The notes: generated by a model not told the origin, from the letters alone. A DNA stretch of 64,000 bases from Taudactylus pleione (GCA_031769625.1 JAUIMM010000017.1:1027001-1091000); one strand, 5' to 3'. Counted from the stretch's first letter, positions 1 through 11,755 are shown. Numbers and translations: made by a program.

Positions 1-13
1 CAAAGTTCCGTCT

Positions 14-402
14 ATGAAGTTTGCACCTTGCTTCATTGGTCCATTTCCCATCATTCAAGTGATTAATCCGGTAGCCTACAAACTGAAACTTCCATCCTAC
101 CTAAAAATACCAAACTCCTTCCACATATACCTGTTAAAACCCCTTGTCCTGAATCACTTCCGCAAAGTCCTGCCACGTTTTCCCAAGGTCCTTACTGAGA
201 GAGGCGTAGAGTTTGAGGTCAGACAAATCCTGGACTCTCATTTTCGCTATGGTCAACTTCAATACTTGCTGGATTGGAGAGGTTATAGGCCCGAAGAGCG
301 ATGCTGGGTGAAAGCAGAGGATGTCCATGCTCCTCGATTGGAACTTAAATTTCACTCAGAGAATCCAGAGAAACCCAAGAAGTGTCCAGAGGCCACCCTT
401 AA
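14..402 (+). CDS. Ty3/gypsy integrase C-terminus with chromodomain (partial)
   Basis: This is the last part of a Ty3/gypsy Pol polyprotein whose upstream part lies outside the window. The first ~45 residues match the integrase C-terminal GPF/Y-type module (GPFPIIQV, then AYKLKLP). Residues ~64-110 look like a chromodomain of the chromovirus type (EVRQILDS, then YLLDWRGY and EERCWV), which in this group binds histone marks and steers integration. The frame stays open to 604, but after ~residue 130 it reads into the LTR, so the natural end is probably near 400. A purine-rich tract (AAAGGAGGGGG, 401-411) directly follows and fits the polypurine tract. No stop interrupts the visible part. Family assignment is confident; whether the element is intact cannot be judged here. 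Confidence 0.85.
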
Positions 403-414
403 AGGAGGGGGTAC

Positions 415-1106
415 TGTCACGATCAGTGCTGATAGGCTGCCGAGGTTGAGGTCCTTACCTCTCTGGGCGCTCTGGCGAGCGGCTTCAAGTGGAGGTACGG
501 GGTCTTGGAGAACGGTGCTGGACACAGTGAGGCTCTGGAGGCTGAAGGCTTCCCTCTGGAGGCAGGTGAGAAGGGGTGAGACTGGCGGTGCTTCCACACT
601 GTAGACTGCTGGGCCAGGCCATCTTGGATTCAGGCCAGGTGACTGGTTGGGCCAATCTGGTCGCAGTTTGGCCTGAGAGTTCTAGCAGCCAATCCTGCAC
701 TACCAGTTGCTACTAAAGGGCTGTCAGGAAGTCCTTTAGTTGCCAGTGCAGTGTCTATCACAGCGTATGCTGTGAGCTACTTCTCTGTGCTCCCATTGCT
801 CCTTATGTACTGCAGTTCCAGTGTGTTCCAGTGTATTCACCACTCTGTCTCGTATCAGTCCAGCTCCTAGTTGCTAGCACACTTTCGGAACCCACTTCCT
901 GCTGGTTTTCCTGCTGGTCCTCTGAGTTCCGTCAAGATCTCCACAGCTGTGCCTTGCCCTACGTAAATCCACTGTATACCCTGACCTACGCCTTACCATT
1001 CATGAGTCATACCCCTCTAAGACCGGCTGCGTTCCAGTACCAAAAAGCGATCCTTCAATCACCATCCGACTCCACTCCAGGTCCAAGTTCACGTCAAGCT
1101 GTGATA
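415..1106 (+). mobile_element. 3' LTR of the Ty3/gypsy element
   Basis: The sequence begins TGTCACGATC just after the polypurine tract, as vertebrate chromovirus LTRs do. It contains no coding signal. The right end is placed near 1106 (CTGTGATA), read as a worn copy of the expected inverted end GTGACA. The 5' LTR is not in the window, so neither the length nor the 5-bp duplication can be checked. The left edge is firm and the right edge approximate. Confidence 0.6.
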
Positions 1107-1707
1107 CCGTAGACATAGTGGGCCTGATTGAAAGGCGCACGCACTGCCTATGATGGCTGTGTCTTTTGGGGTGCCGTGGCGCCGATTATATGCAAAAGCT
1201 AGTTTCACCCTTCCCCTTGTGTGCTAGCATGCGCCGGAATGTGCAAGCTCTGAGACACTCACTTTCATAGCCCGGGCGCCGGTGGTTCTAAACAATCCAC
1301 CATCGGTGCACCATTGTGTGCATCATCGATATTTGCACCAGCTCTATGGCAAGTGCAGTGTTTCCGCCTGTACATGGCTTCTGTGGCTGCGGGTCTGAGT
1401 ATGAGAATGTAGCAGTTTTCGCTGACACACCCAGAGGCACCAAGAGGGTGGGGGAGTGGGTATAAATTACCCGGGCTTGCTGCAAGGGCCCGGCATCACT
1501 CCCCCTCCCTCTTAAGTCACAGCTGGGCTGCACTGGGAGACTGCTCGTGGGGGGAGCGATCACGCTGATCGCACCCCCCATTGGCTGTGTGCTGGGCTGA
1601 GGGACACACAGCGTCCCCCTCCCCAGCACGTAGGAGAGGCGTGGCCACGCCCCCTGTCATCTGGGCCCGGCGCTGCTCTCGTCGGCCCTGGACACACCCA
1701 TTGATTT
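1107..1707. other. Unassigned GC-rich spacer
   Basis: I see no coding gene here. A short stretch from 1120 (GGGCCTGATTGAAAGGCGCA) resembles the start of the GGGCCTGATTCAGA MITE family found elsewhere in the window. The rest, including a CpG-rich part at 1480-1690, has open frames on both strands but no recognisable domain. Confidence 0.4.
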
Positions 1708-1836
1708 GTTTGTATGCTTGTAAATGCATTCATAAGGACACTGAAGCATGGGTAACCACTGCTATGCTTGTTTAGTTGGCCATTTACAAACTATAGACAC
1801 ACTGTACACCAGACTACACCCACTTCCCAGCATTCC
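1708..1836 (+). repeat. Dispersed repeat copy 1 (partner at 35053-35180)
   Basis: About 125 bp, from TTTGTTTGTATGCTTGTAAA to CCACTTCCCAGCA, are repeated almost unchanged at 35053-35180 in the same orientation. Differences are few (for example TTTAGTTGG against TTTATTCAG). No coding capacity is apparent. It is probably a fragment of a longer interspersed element of unknown type. Confidence 0.7.
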
Positions 1837-1916
1837 CCATTTTTCTATGGAACGTCACCGGAGATTTAGGCTTTCACATACAAGGGAGTGTCTACACACA
1901 TTAAGCATATTTAATG

Positions 1917-3123
1917 CATACTTGCCTACTTTTGAAAAATAGTTTCAGGTAGATTAAAGTCAGTGCTTTCGAGGAGGTGTACCATGCTCTGCCCAAATGA
2001 TGTGTCTAGCTTCACCCATGGGTGTGCCCTGCAGTGGCAGTCCATTGGCACTAGCCCTATGAACGCGGTTCTGCATCTGAGTCTGAAACTACCCCTGCGA
2101 GACTCCCACTACACTCCAATAACGTGAACCAAGCGTTCACCTATGGTAACTATATTGGTGGTGGCTGGAGAATATATCTTGAGGTACAGAAATAAAGTTG
2201 AAAAGGTACCTTATACATGACTATAGGACTTGAGTATGAGACAGCACATATATGACTATATAGTGCATGTTTTCCAGGTCTCCTCACAGAATAACAAGTG
2301 AAATAATTATCTCCACCTGTGGATCTTTTAAAATGTGTCAGTGAACAATAAATACACCTGTGCACCTGCTGAGTGACCTGCAAAATGTGACCTGTGTGAG
2401 GTCCTGATGACCAAGTTTGAGAACCACTGCTCTATATAATGGAACACACACATAGGACCTTTCCCCACACCACTTCCCACTGACCATGCCCTCACAAACT
2501 TTGGCTGTCCATTCCTGGCTAGCAGCCGGCCCCGGACTTCCCGCCTATATAATGAATGACAGCCGCAGCAGCCAATGAGATAAGGACTAGCTGTCACATC
2601 ATGCACCCTGCACTCATGGACCGCAGGAACTGCGGAGCGCTGGGTGCGGGCATCACCCACTTGCTGGAAGTGCGGCCACCTTAACATGAATGGAGGGTCA
2701 TCTGCCATGTCCGCCCCCACCGTAGGTGGGGGAAGAGGGGGGTGTGACCGGAGTTGCAGACCTTGCAGAGAGTACTCGACTGCTGTGCTGCTTTGTGACT
2801 GGAGGAGGAGCCGCCTGGGCAGAACTGCTGCCTGCAGTGCAGTGTGGGGGATTATCAGAGGCAGCCCCGTGGGCTGACGGAAGATGTAGTCCTGAGGCTC
2901 TTTTTAAGGACCTTAACCCTCTGGCTGCGGCACTGCTGTTTATTGAAGTGACCACCTCCTCTCATCCCTACCCCCCCATCGCTACCGGACTCACACATGC
3001 GCAGTCCGGATTCCCGATAGGGCAATGAGGAATCCGGGGGATTTATTTAATTTTCCATGGTAGCGAGAGACTCTACAATGAACCGGGAGTCTCTCGCAGG
3101 AATTGGGAGGGTAGGCAACTGTG
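1917..3123. mobile_element. Non-autonomous TIR element, 1.2 kb, 8-bp target duplication
   Basis: The left end reads CATACTTGCCTAC and the right end GTAGGCAACTGTG, its inverted complement with two mismatches. Flanks are ATTTAATG (1909-1916) and ATCTAATG (3124-3131), an 8-bp duplication with one mismatch. The 51082-51480 element has the same termini and a 9-bp duplication. An 8-bp duplication suggests hAT or a similar superfamily. The interior (2450-3100) is GC-rich and lacks a transposase. It contains a stretch ending at 2429 that looks like a second, nested hAT-type terminus. Confidence 0.65.
2190..2429 (-). mobile_element. hAT-like MITE fragment (nested)
   Basis: Read on the minus strand this starts CAGTGGTTCTCAAACTTGG, a terminal sequence typical of hAT MITEs. 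Similar starts occur at 58931. The opposite end was not found, so the left boundary is a guess and the copy is probably truncated. Confidence 0.35.
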
Positions 3124-3219
3124 ATCTAATGCAATAACATCACATCTTTTTTTCTCTAAAGATTAGCCCTATATCATTCAGTGCAACAATTCAACAATGC
3201 AATATGTTAAGAACATCAT

Positions 3220-4186
3220 CTAACATGTTTCAATGAGTCTCTCAGGTCTGTGAATTTCTCTTTTGGGTCTTTCATACACAGTCTGTGTTTCATCAACCAT
3301 GTTGGACCTTTCTTGAATCATGGTTTGTTCACTGTTATCAAGATTATCATACATGTCAGATGAAGGATAGTCTTCAGTCATGTTGTCTTCATGTTGGTTC
3401 AGTTGGGATCTGAAATCCACCCAATTTCTTCTTACTTCTGTTCCATGCTCTGTGCGTATAGTATAAGATCTTGGTGCTACTTGTGCTTGCACAGTACCTT
3501 TCTGCATCCAAATGCATTTCTCATGGTCTCTGACATGGACTTGGTCACCCGATCTAAGACCAGACAGGCTTTTTGCTAGTCTATCATTGAACAGTTTTTG
3601 TTTCACCTATTGTCGTTCCTTCATTGCTCTAATCCTCCTTCCCATCAGCATCTGTGCTGGAGAAAATCCATTCTGCAGAGGTGTACTCCGGTAGATTTAG
3701 AGACTTTTGTAGAAATCTTCTTTACCTTCCTGTGTTTTTTTCGTGAGACTCTTTGCAGTTTTTACTGAACTTTCCACCAATCCATTTGACCGTGGATAGT
3801 GGGGACTTGACGTAGTATGGAAAAATTCCCAATCATCAGCAAATTGTCTAAATTCAGCACTGGGAAAACTGAGGACCATTGTCAGTGTACACTTCCATAG
3901 GAACACCATGCCTTGCAAAGATTGACTTCATGCAATTGATTACAGCTTTACTATTAGTTGTATGTAGTGTCTTCACCTCAGGGTAATTAGAATAATAATC
4001 AGTCACAACAAAGTACGTCTTCCCATTACAATCAAACAAATCTGCGCCTACCTTCTGGTATGGTCTCTCTGGCACTGCATGAGGAATCAGCGGCTTGACT
4101 TGTTGCTTTGGTCTATACATAAGACATAACTCACATGTAGCTGTTGTCTGTGCTATGTCTTGGTTCATTCTTGGCCAAAACATCAC
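3220..4186 (-). pseudogene. Ty3/gypsy integrase, frame-broken
   Basis: Three overlapping minus-strand frames together cover an integrase. The segment at 4186-3854 has the end of the zinc-binding module (CELC) and the catalytic core with GADLF, then TDYYSNYPEV and TDNGPQFSQC (first and second Asp). The segment at 3918-3697 contains TTSSPHYPRSNGLVES with the catalytic Glu. The segment at 3606-3220 is the C-terminal part (GDQVHVRDH) and ends ERLIETC. Frame changes occur near 3854-3900 and 3606-3697, so no intact protein is made. The core family is Ty3/gypsy; the C-terminus lacks an obvious chromodomain, unlike the element at 14-402. It is the 3' part of the element that continues to ~29977. Confidence 0.85.
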
Positions 4187-4261
4187 TTCTCACGCCCTCC
4201 GCTTACATTTTTCTTCTCCTAAGTGGCCTTCATGTATCTTGTACAACATAGTTTTTCTTAG

Positions 4262-4869
4262 TCATGCGGGTATGACAAACCTATTGCCTTTGTAAATGAC
4301 ATAATTGACAACGGTAAGATCACTGCGGTACATCCAATAATCATGGATAGACAGCGGACAAGCATTTTTTTCTGCTGGCCATCCTTTCAGAATGATGTCT
4401 TTTAACACTTTCATTGTGTCATCTGTCTCTGTTTCTTTTCTAATCTGTTCTTGTCTTGCAAGAGACACTGGGAGAGAAGCTACAATCAAATCAGCATATG
4501 CTTCTATCTCTTTGTCCATCAGACTTCCAGAACCTTCACTTTGTCCACAGCACGAGAAAGTGTGTCAGCAATGTACATGTATTTACAGGGACAGTACAGC
4601 AATTGTACATCACATTTCTGTAGTCTTATAAGCATTCGTTGAATTCTTATAGGACAGTCATGTAATGATTTAGTCATGATAGCTACCAATGGCTTGTGGT
4701 CAGTTTCTACTGTAAATGCTTGACCATACACAAATTGATGAAATCTCTCACATGCATAAGTGATTGCTAGAAGTTCTCTTTCTATCTGAACATGCCTTGT
4801 TTCAGCACTTGTCAATGCTCTAGATGCATAGATTACAGGTTGCCATGTATCCTCATGTTCGTGGAACAA
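4262..4869 (-). pseudogene. Ty3/gypsy RNase H and linker to integrase
   Basis: The frame at 4869-4519 reads as the RT-linked RNase H of Ty3/gypsy: ASRALTSAE, then ERELLAITYACERFHQFVYG, then TDHKPLVAI and ADTLSRA. The frame at 4519-4262 follows with ~85 residues typical of the RNase H-integrase linker. A stop separates the two. The copy is inactive and lies between the broken RT and integrase in the expected minus-strand order. Confidence 0.85.
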
Positions 4870-6105
4870 TACAGATCCTAGTCAAAATTTTTAAGCATCT
4901 ACTGAAATTCTTATTCTTTTGCAGGATCAAAAAAATCTTAGTACTGGTTGCTCTGTGATGGTCTGTTTACATTTTTGCCACCTTTCTTCTTGTTCATGTG
5001 ACCATATCTGCTCATTATCTTTGTCCAATAACCATCTAAGAGGAGCTGATTGTTCTGAGAGTTGAGAAATACATTTTCCTAAGTAAGTAATCATTCCTAG
5101 GAATATTCTGATGTCATCTTTGTTTCACTATGGCTGATATTTTTCTTGTTCAGGCTTCACACCTTGATCCGAGACAACGTCACCCATTAAGGTAAGTGTT
5201 TTCATGCCAAATTCACATTTGTCCTTGTTTAGCTTTAGATTCTCTTTCCTGATAAGTTCCATTACTAGTCCCAATCTAGAATCATGTTCTTCATTTGTAG
5301 AACCCCAGATAATAATGTTATCCGTTATTGTTTCAACACCTGGAATATGTTCAAAAATCATGTGTATTCTTTTGTTGTATACTTCTGGAGTGGACAGTGG
5401 GGGTCATTCAGACCCGCTCGCAAGCAAAGTTCGCTCGCAAGCGGGTTGATGTTGTGAGAATGCGCATGCGCACGACGGTGGGAGCTCCGTCGTGTGCATG
5501 CGCAAGACCCGGCGAGCGACGAGAAATACGTCGCTCGGGGTCTCGCACCAAAGGGGGCGTGCTGTCGATGGTGACTGACAGCACGCCCCCTTTGGTGGGT
5601 GTGCCAGGGGCATGGCGGCCAGACGGAGGCGTTTCCATGGGAACGCCTACCGTCTGAGTCTGGCCCCACTGACATCAGTAATGATGTCAGTGGGAGTGAC
5701 TTTGGCTCTGATAGAGCCCAAATCACTCCTGGGCTTGCGGCAGCGAGACCCTACCCACAGCTATGCGAGCGTCCATAAGGCCGCTCCACATTTAAATAGG
5801 ACGGCCCTGATTCAGAGCGAGCGTTCTGCTCAGAGCGTTCAGCTCTGAATCAGGGCCAGTATTCCATATGGTAGTCAAAAAAATCTGTATCGACCTTCTG
5901 GTGTATTAAATGTACATGGCTTTGAGCTGGCTTCATCTAGCTTAATTTGTCAGAATCCTGAAGATGCATTCAATTTACTGAACCATTTTGCTCCAGCAAA
6001 TTGCGACATGATTTCATCTGTGGTTGGTAGTTTGAAATGTTCTCTTTTAATAGCTTTGTTTAAATGTCTTGGATCAAGAGATATTCTGAGTTGTGCAATA
6101 GCTAG
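4870..6105 (-). pseudogene. Ty3/gypsy reverse transcriptase, split by a MITE
   Basis: The N-terminal RT part is encoded at 6105-5861 (LRISLDPRHLNKA, then a worn substrate-contact motif and EGRYRF). The middle follows at 5398-5128 (VYNKRIHMIFEHIPGVE). The catalytic YxDD region is degraded to ITDNIIIW, and at least two stops lie in the 5' half. A 459-bp MITE (5399-5857) interrupts it. Removing the MITE and one copy of its 3-bp duplication brings the two halves back into the same frame, which shows where the MITE landed. Homology ends near 6105, where an unidentified sequence begins. Confidence 0.8.
5399..5857. mobile_element. Harbinger-like MITE A in gypsy RT
   Basis: A 459-bp element with ends GGGGGTCATTCAGACC and (inverted) GGCCCTGATTCAGAGC. 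It is flanked by AGT at 5396-5398 and 5858-5860. The interior is palindromic and GC-rich, with repeated CGCTCGCAAGCGGG and GCGCATGCGC motifs. There is no coding capacity. The ends match those of the autonomous Harbinger element at 6478-14073, so that transposase family is the likely mobiliser (inference). Confidence 0.85.
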
Positions 6106-6477
6106 TTTTGACCCCGCACTAGTGATTTATGTATTCACAATCAATAGGTTGTGTGTTTATAATTATCTCAGCTCTTGATCATCTTAATATATTTAGTAAT
6201 TACTTTAGCTCAGGTGCTACCAATCACTATATAATATATCAGTAAATCACAGAAGGAAGAAAAAGAGAGTGTTTAATATGGTGTACTTAATGATATTCAC
6301 AAAATCCTTGTTTCTATATAGAACAGTAAAGATGCTAAAATTATTATCATCTTTATTAGTTTCTTGTTAAAAATTATTATATATTTTTAAGGTGAAAATT
6401 TAAAATTAACATAAATCAAAATAAAGAAAAAGAAATAATGTGTAAAGGAAGAAATACAAATAGTGTTTTAAAACTAT
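6106..6477. other. Unassigned AT-rich sequence between gypsy RT and Harbinger
   Basis: This is AT-rich and has no long frame. With 14074-14224, 14753-15180 and 28537-28606 it makes up about 1 kb lying between the RT and protease of the minus-strand gypsy element. That is more than the ~0.45 kb expected there, so another insertion or an unusual spacer is possible. Confidence 0.4.
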
Positions 6478-7160
6478 GGCCCTCATTCAGACCCAGACGC
6501 AAGTGGCCGTTCGTACGTTCGGCATATGTACAGAAATATGTTAATTCAAGCGCTCGCTCGTAATTTCGAACGTATCTAAACATCCTCCCCAAACTCTACC
6601 GACCCCTCCTCTAACTAACGAGCGTGCCAAATAGCGAGCGTACATCCCCAATGTGGCTTGCAGGGAACGCACGCACAAGTCCAACCCGGAAGTGGGCCTG
6701 TCAGATTCCGATTACCTGCTCCTTTATTCTGCCTACCTCCCTCAATCGTATCATGCCAATCAATATATCAATTATCTTAATTGGTCGTAATTTTTTTTTT
6801 TTTTTTTGGAAATGCAATAAACTTTACTCTTGTCCGTGTTTGTGTTTACCCGCAGAATACGTACGGCTTAAACATTCGCTTTTATTTGTCAAAATACATG
6901 TTTGAGCCAATTATCCATTTGTTTTCTTTTTTTTTAACCACGCACATTTTACTGGGTTCATTTCTTTATTTAAATTTGCTTACGCATGTCACTGCATCAA
7001 GCCTATCATAACTCGCAATAGATTTGTGGCCCTGTCGAACACATGACTCATACACTAACCAATAGAATTTGTCCTGTTAATTACCCAAATACATTGGCCA
7101 ATCAAATTTTTTTTCGGGTCTTTATTAAAATTGTTTTTTATAAAATACACCATTGCCATC

Positions 7161-8547
7161 ATGAGAGCCTCGGCATTCACCAGGCGCGAGCTGATGGTGT
7201 TAACCGAGGTGATGGACAGGCGGATCACCAGCCAGCCTCCCCCCATCACCAATAGGGAAAAGCGTTCCGCATATGCGGAGGTACGTGGCCGCCTGCGTTC
7301 CTTCGGCTCACGCCGCCAGATCGGCCAGCTGGAGCGCAGGTGGTCCGACCTGCAACGGCGGATGCCCCGCTTGCTGGCATGCTTTCGCATGCAGATCGCG
7401 GAAAGTAAGTTTTTTGGACTGTGGTTTTCATGTTTATCTTTGTGGCCCTAACTGCATGTGCATGTTTTCATGTATGGCCTATTTATTCTTTGTACTCATA
7501 TCTGCATGTGCATGTTTTCATGTATGGCCTATTTATTCTTTGTACTCATATCTGCATGTGCATGTTTTCATGTATGGCCTATTTATTCTTTGTACTCATA
7601 TCTGCATGTGCATGTTTTCATGAATGGCCTATTTATTCTTTGTACTCATATCTGCATGGGCATGTTTTCATGTATGGCCTTTTTCTTCTTTGTACTCATA
7701 TCTGCATGGGCATGTTTACATATTTGTGGCTTAAAAAATTAGTGTTTAACAAGGTCATGTTCTAAAATAACCACAATTTGTTCTCCATCTTTTAGGGGCA
7801 GAGCGAAGACTACGGCGTCATCGCCGTCAAAGACGGTGCTCTCGGCCCCTCTCCCCAACCCCCAGCCAAACTTCCTCACCCCAAAATTCCCTAAATGCCC
7901 CCTCCTCCCCAGCCTGCACAGACCCTGTGGCACATGCGTCGGGGCTCCTTCCCCTCCATCCCAATTCCCCCTCCCCTCCAACCACCCCTCTCGTAACTAC
8001 CTCCTCCCCTGAATCCCAAATCACCCCTCCCACCTGGTTGGGGAATGTTGCCACCTCCGAGGAGGACGAGGGAGTTGGTTCGGGGCCAGGCATCATTTTG
8101 AACGGTATGTTTCCCTTTTATTCTTTTTTGTGTTTTTAAATGTTTGGATCTAATCCTGTGTCTGTGCCTTTTCCTTTTTTTGGTTTGTCAGAATTTGGGG
8201 TAGATCTCTGTTTGTCTTTACCTTTTACTGCTGATTTCCCCATACACATATCCCATCTGTCAAAATTTCTAGTTTTTTTGTGCAATTTTTTGGGTGTCCA
8301 TTTTTGTGTCCTTTGGTTTTTTGGGTTAAATGTGCTTTTGGTCACAATATTGACATTTTTGGATACCTTTGTTTGGCTTGTTTTTTCAGTGGTTTTCATT
8401 AATTATGTATTAAGCCCCACACTTTTCTAACCCACAAAGGACCAGAGGCGTTTGGCGGACCTAGCCGGGTGCGTCCAAAGGATGCAGGGCCACGTCATCA
8501 GGCTGCTGGTGGTCCTTGACCGTATGTCTGGGATCCTGCGTTCCTAA
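7161..8547 (+). CDS. Harbinger Myb/SANT-like protein 1 (spliced)
   Basis: Exon 1 (7161-7404) starts at ATG and encodes a Myb/SANT-like DNA-binding domain (FTRRELMVLTEV near the start, then IGQLERRWSDLQRRM), resembling the NAIF1/MSANTD type. It ends at a clean donor, AAA|GTAAGT. Exon 2 (7796-8104) follows CTTTTAG and encodes a basic run then a Pro/Ser-rich linker and an acidic patch (SEEDEG); its donor is ACG|GTATGT. Exon 3 (8440-8547) follows CCCACAAAG and reads best as a leucine-rich helix ending DRMSGILRS. That best frame does not match the exon 2 phase, so a small indel or another junction is likely. An AATAAA lies at 8579-8584. The product would bind DNA or transposase during Harbinger transposition (family knowledge). 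Confidence 0.7.
7451..7735 (+). repeat. 50-bp tandem repeat in intron 1
   Basis: The unit CTGCATGTGCATGTTTTCAT plus the following 30 bases recurs every 50 bp from about 7451, giving nearly six copies, the last two more diverged. It lies in intron 1 of Myb-like gene 1. Open frames across it are repeat artefacts. Confidence 0.9.
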
Positions 8548-9371
8548 TTTATTTTTGTTAGTTTAAAATTTTTGTATTAATAAAAAAATTAAACTTAGCG
8601 TTCTGTCTCATTCCTTGTCTCCAAATCTTATATTGTTTACACTGACATAAGTAGACTCTTCCAGCAAGTATTTGCAATTAATGTTACTAAGATTGTGTGT
8701 TGTATTTTTTAGGGAAACAGGCACATGAAACAGCTAACAGTAACAATCTGCTTGGGCTTTTTTGGTGTGTGACAATTTATATATTACTACATTTGACATG
8801 TTCCAATTTGGGGGGCAACCTTCTTAGGCCGAGATTACAAAGCCTACTGATTGTACAGAATACCTTTTGGTGTTGTTTTTGACCCAGAAAGCATATTTAA
8901 ATATAGATCAAATTGCGACATTACAGGATTAACCCTTAAGCAATTTTAACGTGGGTGAACCTGGTTACACTTGCTTGCAATGGCCAATAAAATTTGCAAA
9001 ATTACACTCTCAAAACATTTATTCACAACATAACTAAAAAACCAAAGTGTTGGCTCACAAACAATACACACAGTGATAACACAAAAAAAACCCATCAAAC
9101 ACCATATGAAAAAAGTAAAGAAAAATCAAGAACTGGTTGACGAATGAGCATGCCAACATGATTCCACAAATGTTGCGTTTCAATATTGGTTCCCGAATAT
9201 ATATCCAATGTGTCCCCATGAAGGTTTGTTTTGGGTAGCAGGAAGTAGTCATCATTTGAGTCCCAAAGATTATGAAATCAAACAGAAGATGGGAAACAAA
9301 AAACAAATTAATTAGATGGTCTCCAAAAATCCAAACCACATTGTGTCAAAGAACTTCTTTGGTGCCAATAA

Positions 9372-10631
9372 TTACCTAAAATATCTGGCCACCACATCAT
9401 CGCGTATGGCCCCCCCACATACTGACCTCCGACCAACCTCGGGGGGGCCATTCTCAGGCAAGGCATCCTCTGGCTGCATTGGGACACCACTCCTTATGGC
9501 GATGTTGTGAAATATCCCACACAGGACCACAATTTTCGAAACCATATCCGGCAAATACATGAGCTCGCCACCAGAGCGGTGGAGGCATCTGAATCGGCCT
9601 TTTAAAAGGCCGATACAGCGCTCCACCACTTGCCTGGTGGCTGTAAGTATGGAATTAAAATTACTTTGTGGCCCTGGTGTGGGAGCCAAATAAGGAGTGA
9701 GCAGCCAGGGCGTGCAAGGGTAGCCACTGTCTCCTGTGAAAAAGAAGTGACAACATCAGGATCACTGTGTATCAAGCTTAACATTGTTATGTACTAAAGG
9801 TCTCCACTTACCCAGAAGCCATGCATCACCAGCCTGTAGGTTGTTTAATTTGTGCCATATCCCTGATTGCCGGATGACGAATGAGTCATGTGCACTTCCA
9901 GGTAATTTTGCATTCAGGGACAGGATCTGGAGGGAGGCATCACATACCACCATTACATTCAGGGAGTGATAGTGTTTTCAGTTGCGAAATATGGCCTCCA
10001 GCCGTGCTGGAGGCTGCAGTGGTATGTGAGTACCATCCACAACCCCTATGATGTGTGGGAAGCCAGCTATTTGGTAAAAATTTGCCTTGGCCACACTAAG
10101 GGCACCCATATCCAAAGGCATTTGAATAAAATTATGGAGGTGCTTGAAAAGTGCCTCCATCACTGCCCTCAGGATCCGGGAAAAGGAGGATTGGGAGATT
10201 CCCGCCACTATTCCCACCGTTGTTTGAAACGATCCTGAGGCACAGAAATGTAACACACACGCCATAAATTGCATAAGTGGTGGTATTGCTGTAGGACTGT
10301 CAATTTGCCGCTCAAGATCACTCTCTATTAATGAGAGAGTGTCTATGATGATTTGGGGCGGAAGACGGTAGCATCTTAACACCTCATCATCGGGCATTCC
10401 AAAAAGGGTGACACGTGTTCGATATATCTGGGGCCTTGCACGCCTACGATGCCTACGCCTGGGAAGAGATTGAGGTTGGTCGGCTTCCGGGAGCATGGCC
10501 AGAACAATCCGACCAAGATCAACCTGAAATGACAAGAATTGAATGTAAGGTTTTTTTGGCCAAAAAAAATTGAAAAATTACTTAGCTTGATGATACAATC
10601 CAATGATGCTTACATGCTGGGGTATTGTCAT
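9372..10631 (-). pseudogene. HARBI1-like Harbinger transposase, one premature stop
   Basis: Three exons are inferred. 10631-10614 starts MTIPQH and ends at CAT|GTAAGC. 10523-9812 follows TTTCAG and ends CTGG|GTAAGT. 9733-9372 follows TTCACAG. They join in frame to 363 codons, close to HARBI1's ~350. The DDE_4 catalytic residues are visible: D169 in VVDGTHIPL, D245 in LLGDSGYP, E281 in RQVVERCIG. A typical helix-turn-helix-like N-terminal part (SQSSFSRIL) precedes them. Codon 188 is TGA (9980-9978), where family members have a charged residue; CGA to TGA at a CpG is the simple explanation. All other positions look intact. An AATAAA occurs on this strand at 9023-9018. The role is cut-and-paste transposition in the nucleus with a Myb-like partner. 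Confidence 0.85.
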
Positions 10632-10848
10632 GATGTTCCCAACCTATAAATAATAACAAATAAACAATGCAACAATTTAGGGTGGGCATTTATGAATCTA
10701 AATTGGGTGCAAGACAAAACATAAAAGGGGAGAAACACACATTTGGGCAAAGAGCAAAACGACAGTGCACAGACTACCTCAATTTGGGACCAAATTTATA
10801 AAAAAAATGCTAAAGGGAAATCACAAACAATTTCACGGACCAAAATAA

Positions 10849-11165
10849 GCAGATAAAAAAGCACTAATTAGTTCGCAAATACAAGTAAAAAAATATGCAG
10901 ATAAAAAAGCACTAATTAGTTTGCAAATACAAGTAAAAAATAAAGCAAATAAAAATGCGCTAATTAGTTCGCAAATACAAGACAAAAAAATACGCAGATA
11001 AAAAAGCACTAATTAGTTCGCAAATACAAGTAAAAAATAAAGCAGATAAAAATGCGCTAATTAGTTCGCAAATACAAGACAAAAAAATACGCAGATAAAA
11101 ATGCGCTAATTAGTTTGCAAATGCAAGACAAAAAAAAGCAGATAAAAATGCGCTAATTATTTCAA
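10849..11165. repeat. ~48-bp AT-rich tandem repeat inside Harbinger
   Basis: The unit GCAGATAAAAAAGCACTAAT followed by TAGTTCGCAAATACAAG recurs about every 47-49 bp, with six to seven copies. It lies between the divergently oriented transposase and Myb-like gene 2, where promoters would be expected, so a transcriptional or transposase-binding role is conceivable but unproven. Confidence 0.85.
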
Positions 11166-11695
11166 ACATTTCGGAATCACAAAACCAAAGGTTAAAAGTG
11201 TAAGGTCAAACAAAGTTGCGTAAAAAAAAACATGAACATTTAATAAACAAGTGAAAATAAAAACTTACCAATGGAGGATATATGTCACTGGATAAAAAGG
11301 TCGTTGGGGCAGAGCCAAAAGAAACCTAACAAAGGAGATTTTGAAAAAAATTAACGACCCAAAATTAACAAAAAGAAGGAGCCACAAAGTGAACAAAAGT
11401 AAGACGGGCAAAGAAAATAACGGGCAAAAAATAACACGACAAAAAAAACAACCACACCAAAAAAAGCGAACGGAATTAAAAACTCCAAAAAGACAAATCA
11501 AAAACAACTCCAAACAACGCCAAATACAAAACCCGCCAACAATCCACTCCGACCAACGTAACCTCCAACAACCAACATCCGCCACCTCGACTCGAGACGC
11601 CCCAAGCCATAAATAGTGTTTTTTTTCCCGCACAAATTAAGGAGGGATCATAGGAACGCACAATCAATGATGCGGACGAAAAATAAGGACGCATG

Positions 11696-11703
11696 TATAA
11701 ATA
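11696..11703 (+). promoter_or_regulatory. TATA box candidate for Myb-like gene 2
   Basis: TATAAATA lies 53 bp upstream of the ATG at 11756 in otherwise mixed sequence. Spacing would allow a short 5' UTR. No experimental support is available from sequence alone. Confidence 0.45.
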
Positions 11704-11755
11704 CGTCACGACCCAAAAAAAACGTTCTGGTGTATTTCTTGTTTGGAGGTAAGAA

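Noticed and set aside
2644..3028. Possible host exon in GC-rich frames
   Set aside because: Both strands are open because of GC content, there is no family similarity, and the stretch lies inside a TIR element.
7421..7765. Three overlapping cysteine-rich frames
   Set aside because: They are frames of the 50-bp tandem repeat within an intron of Myb-like gene 1.
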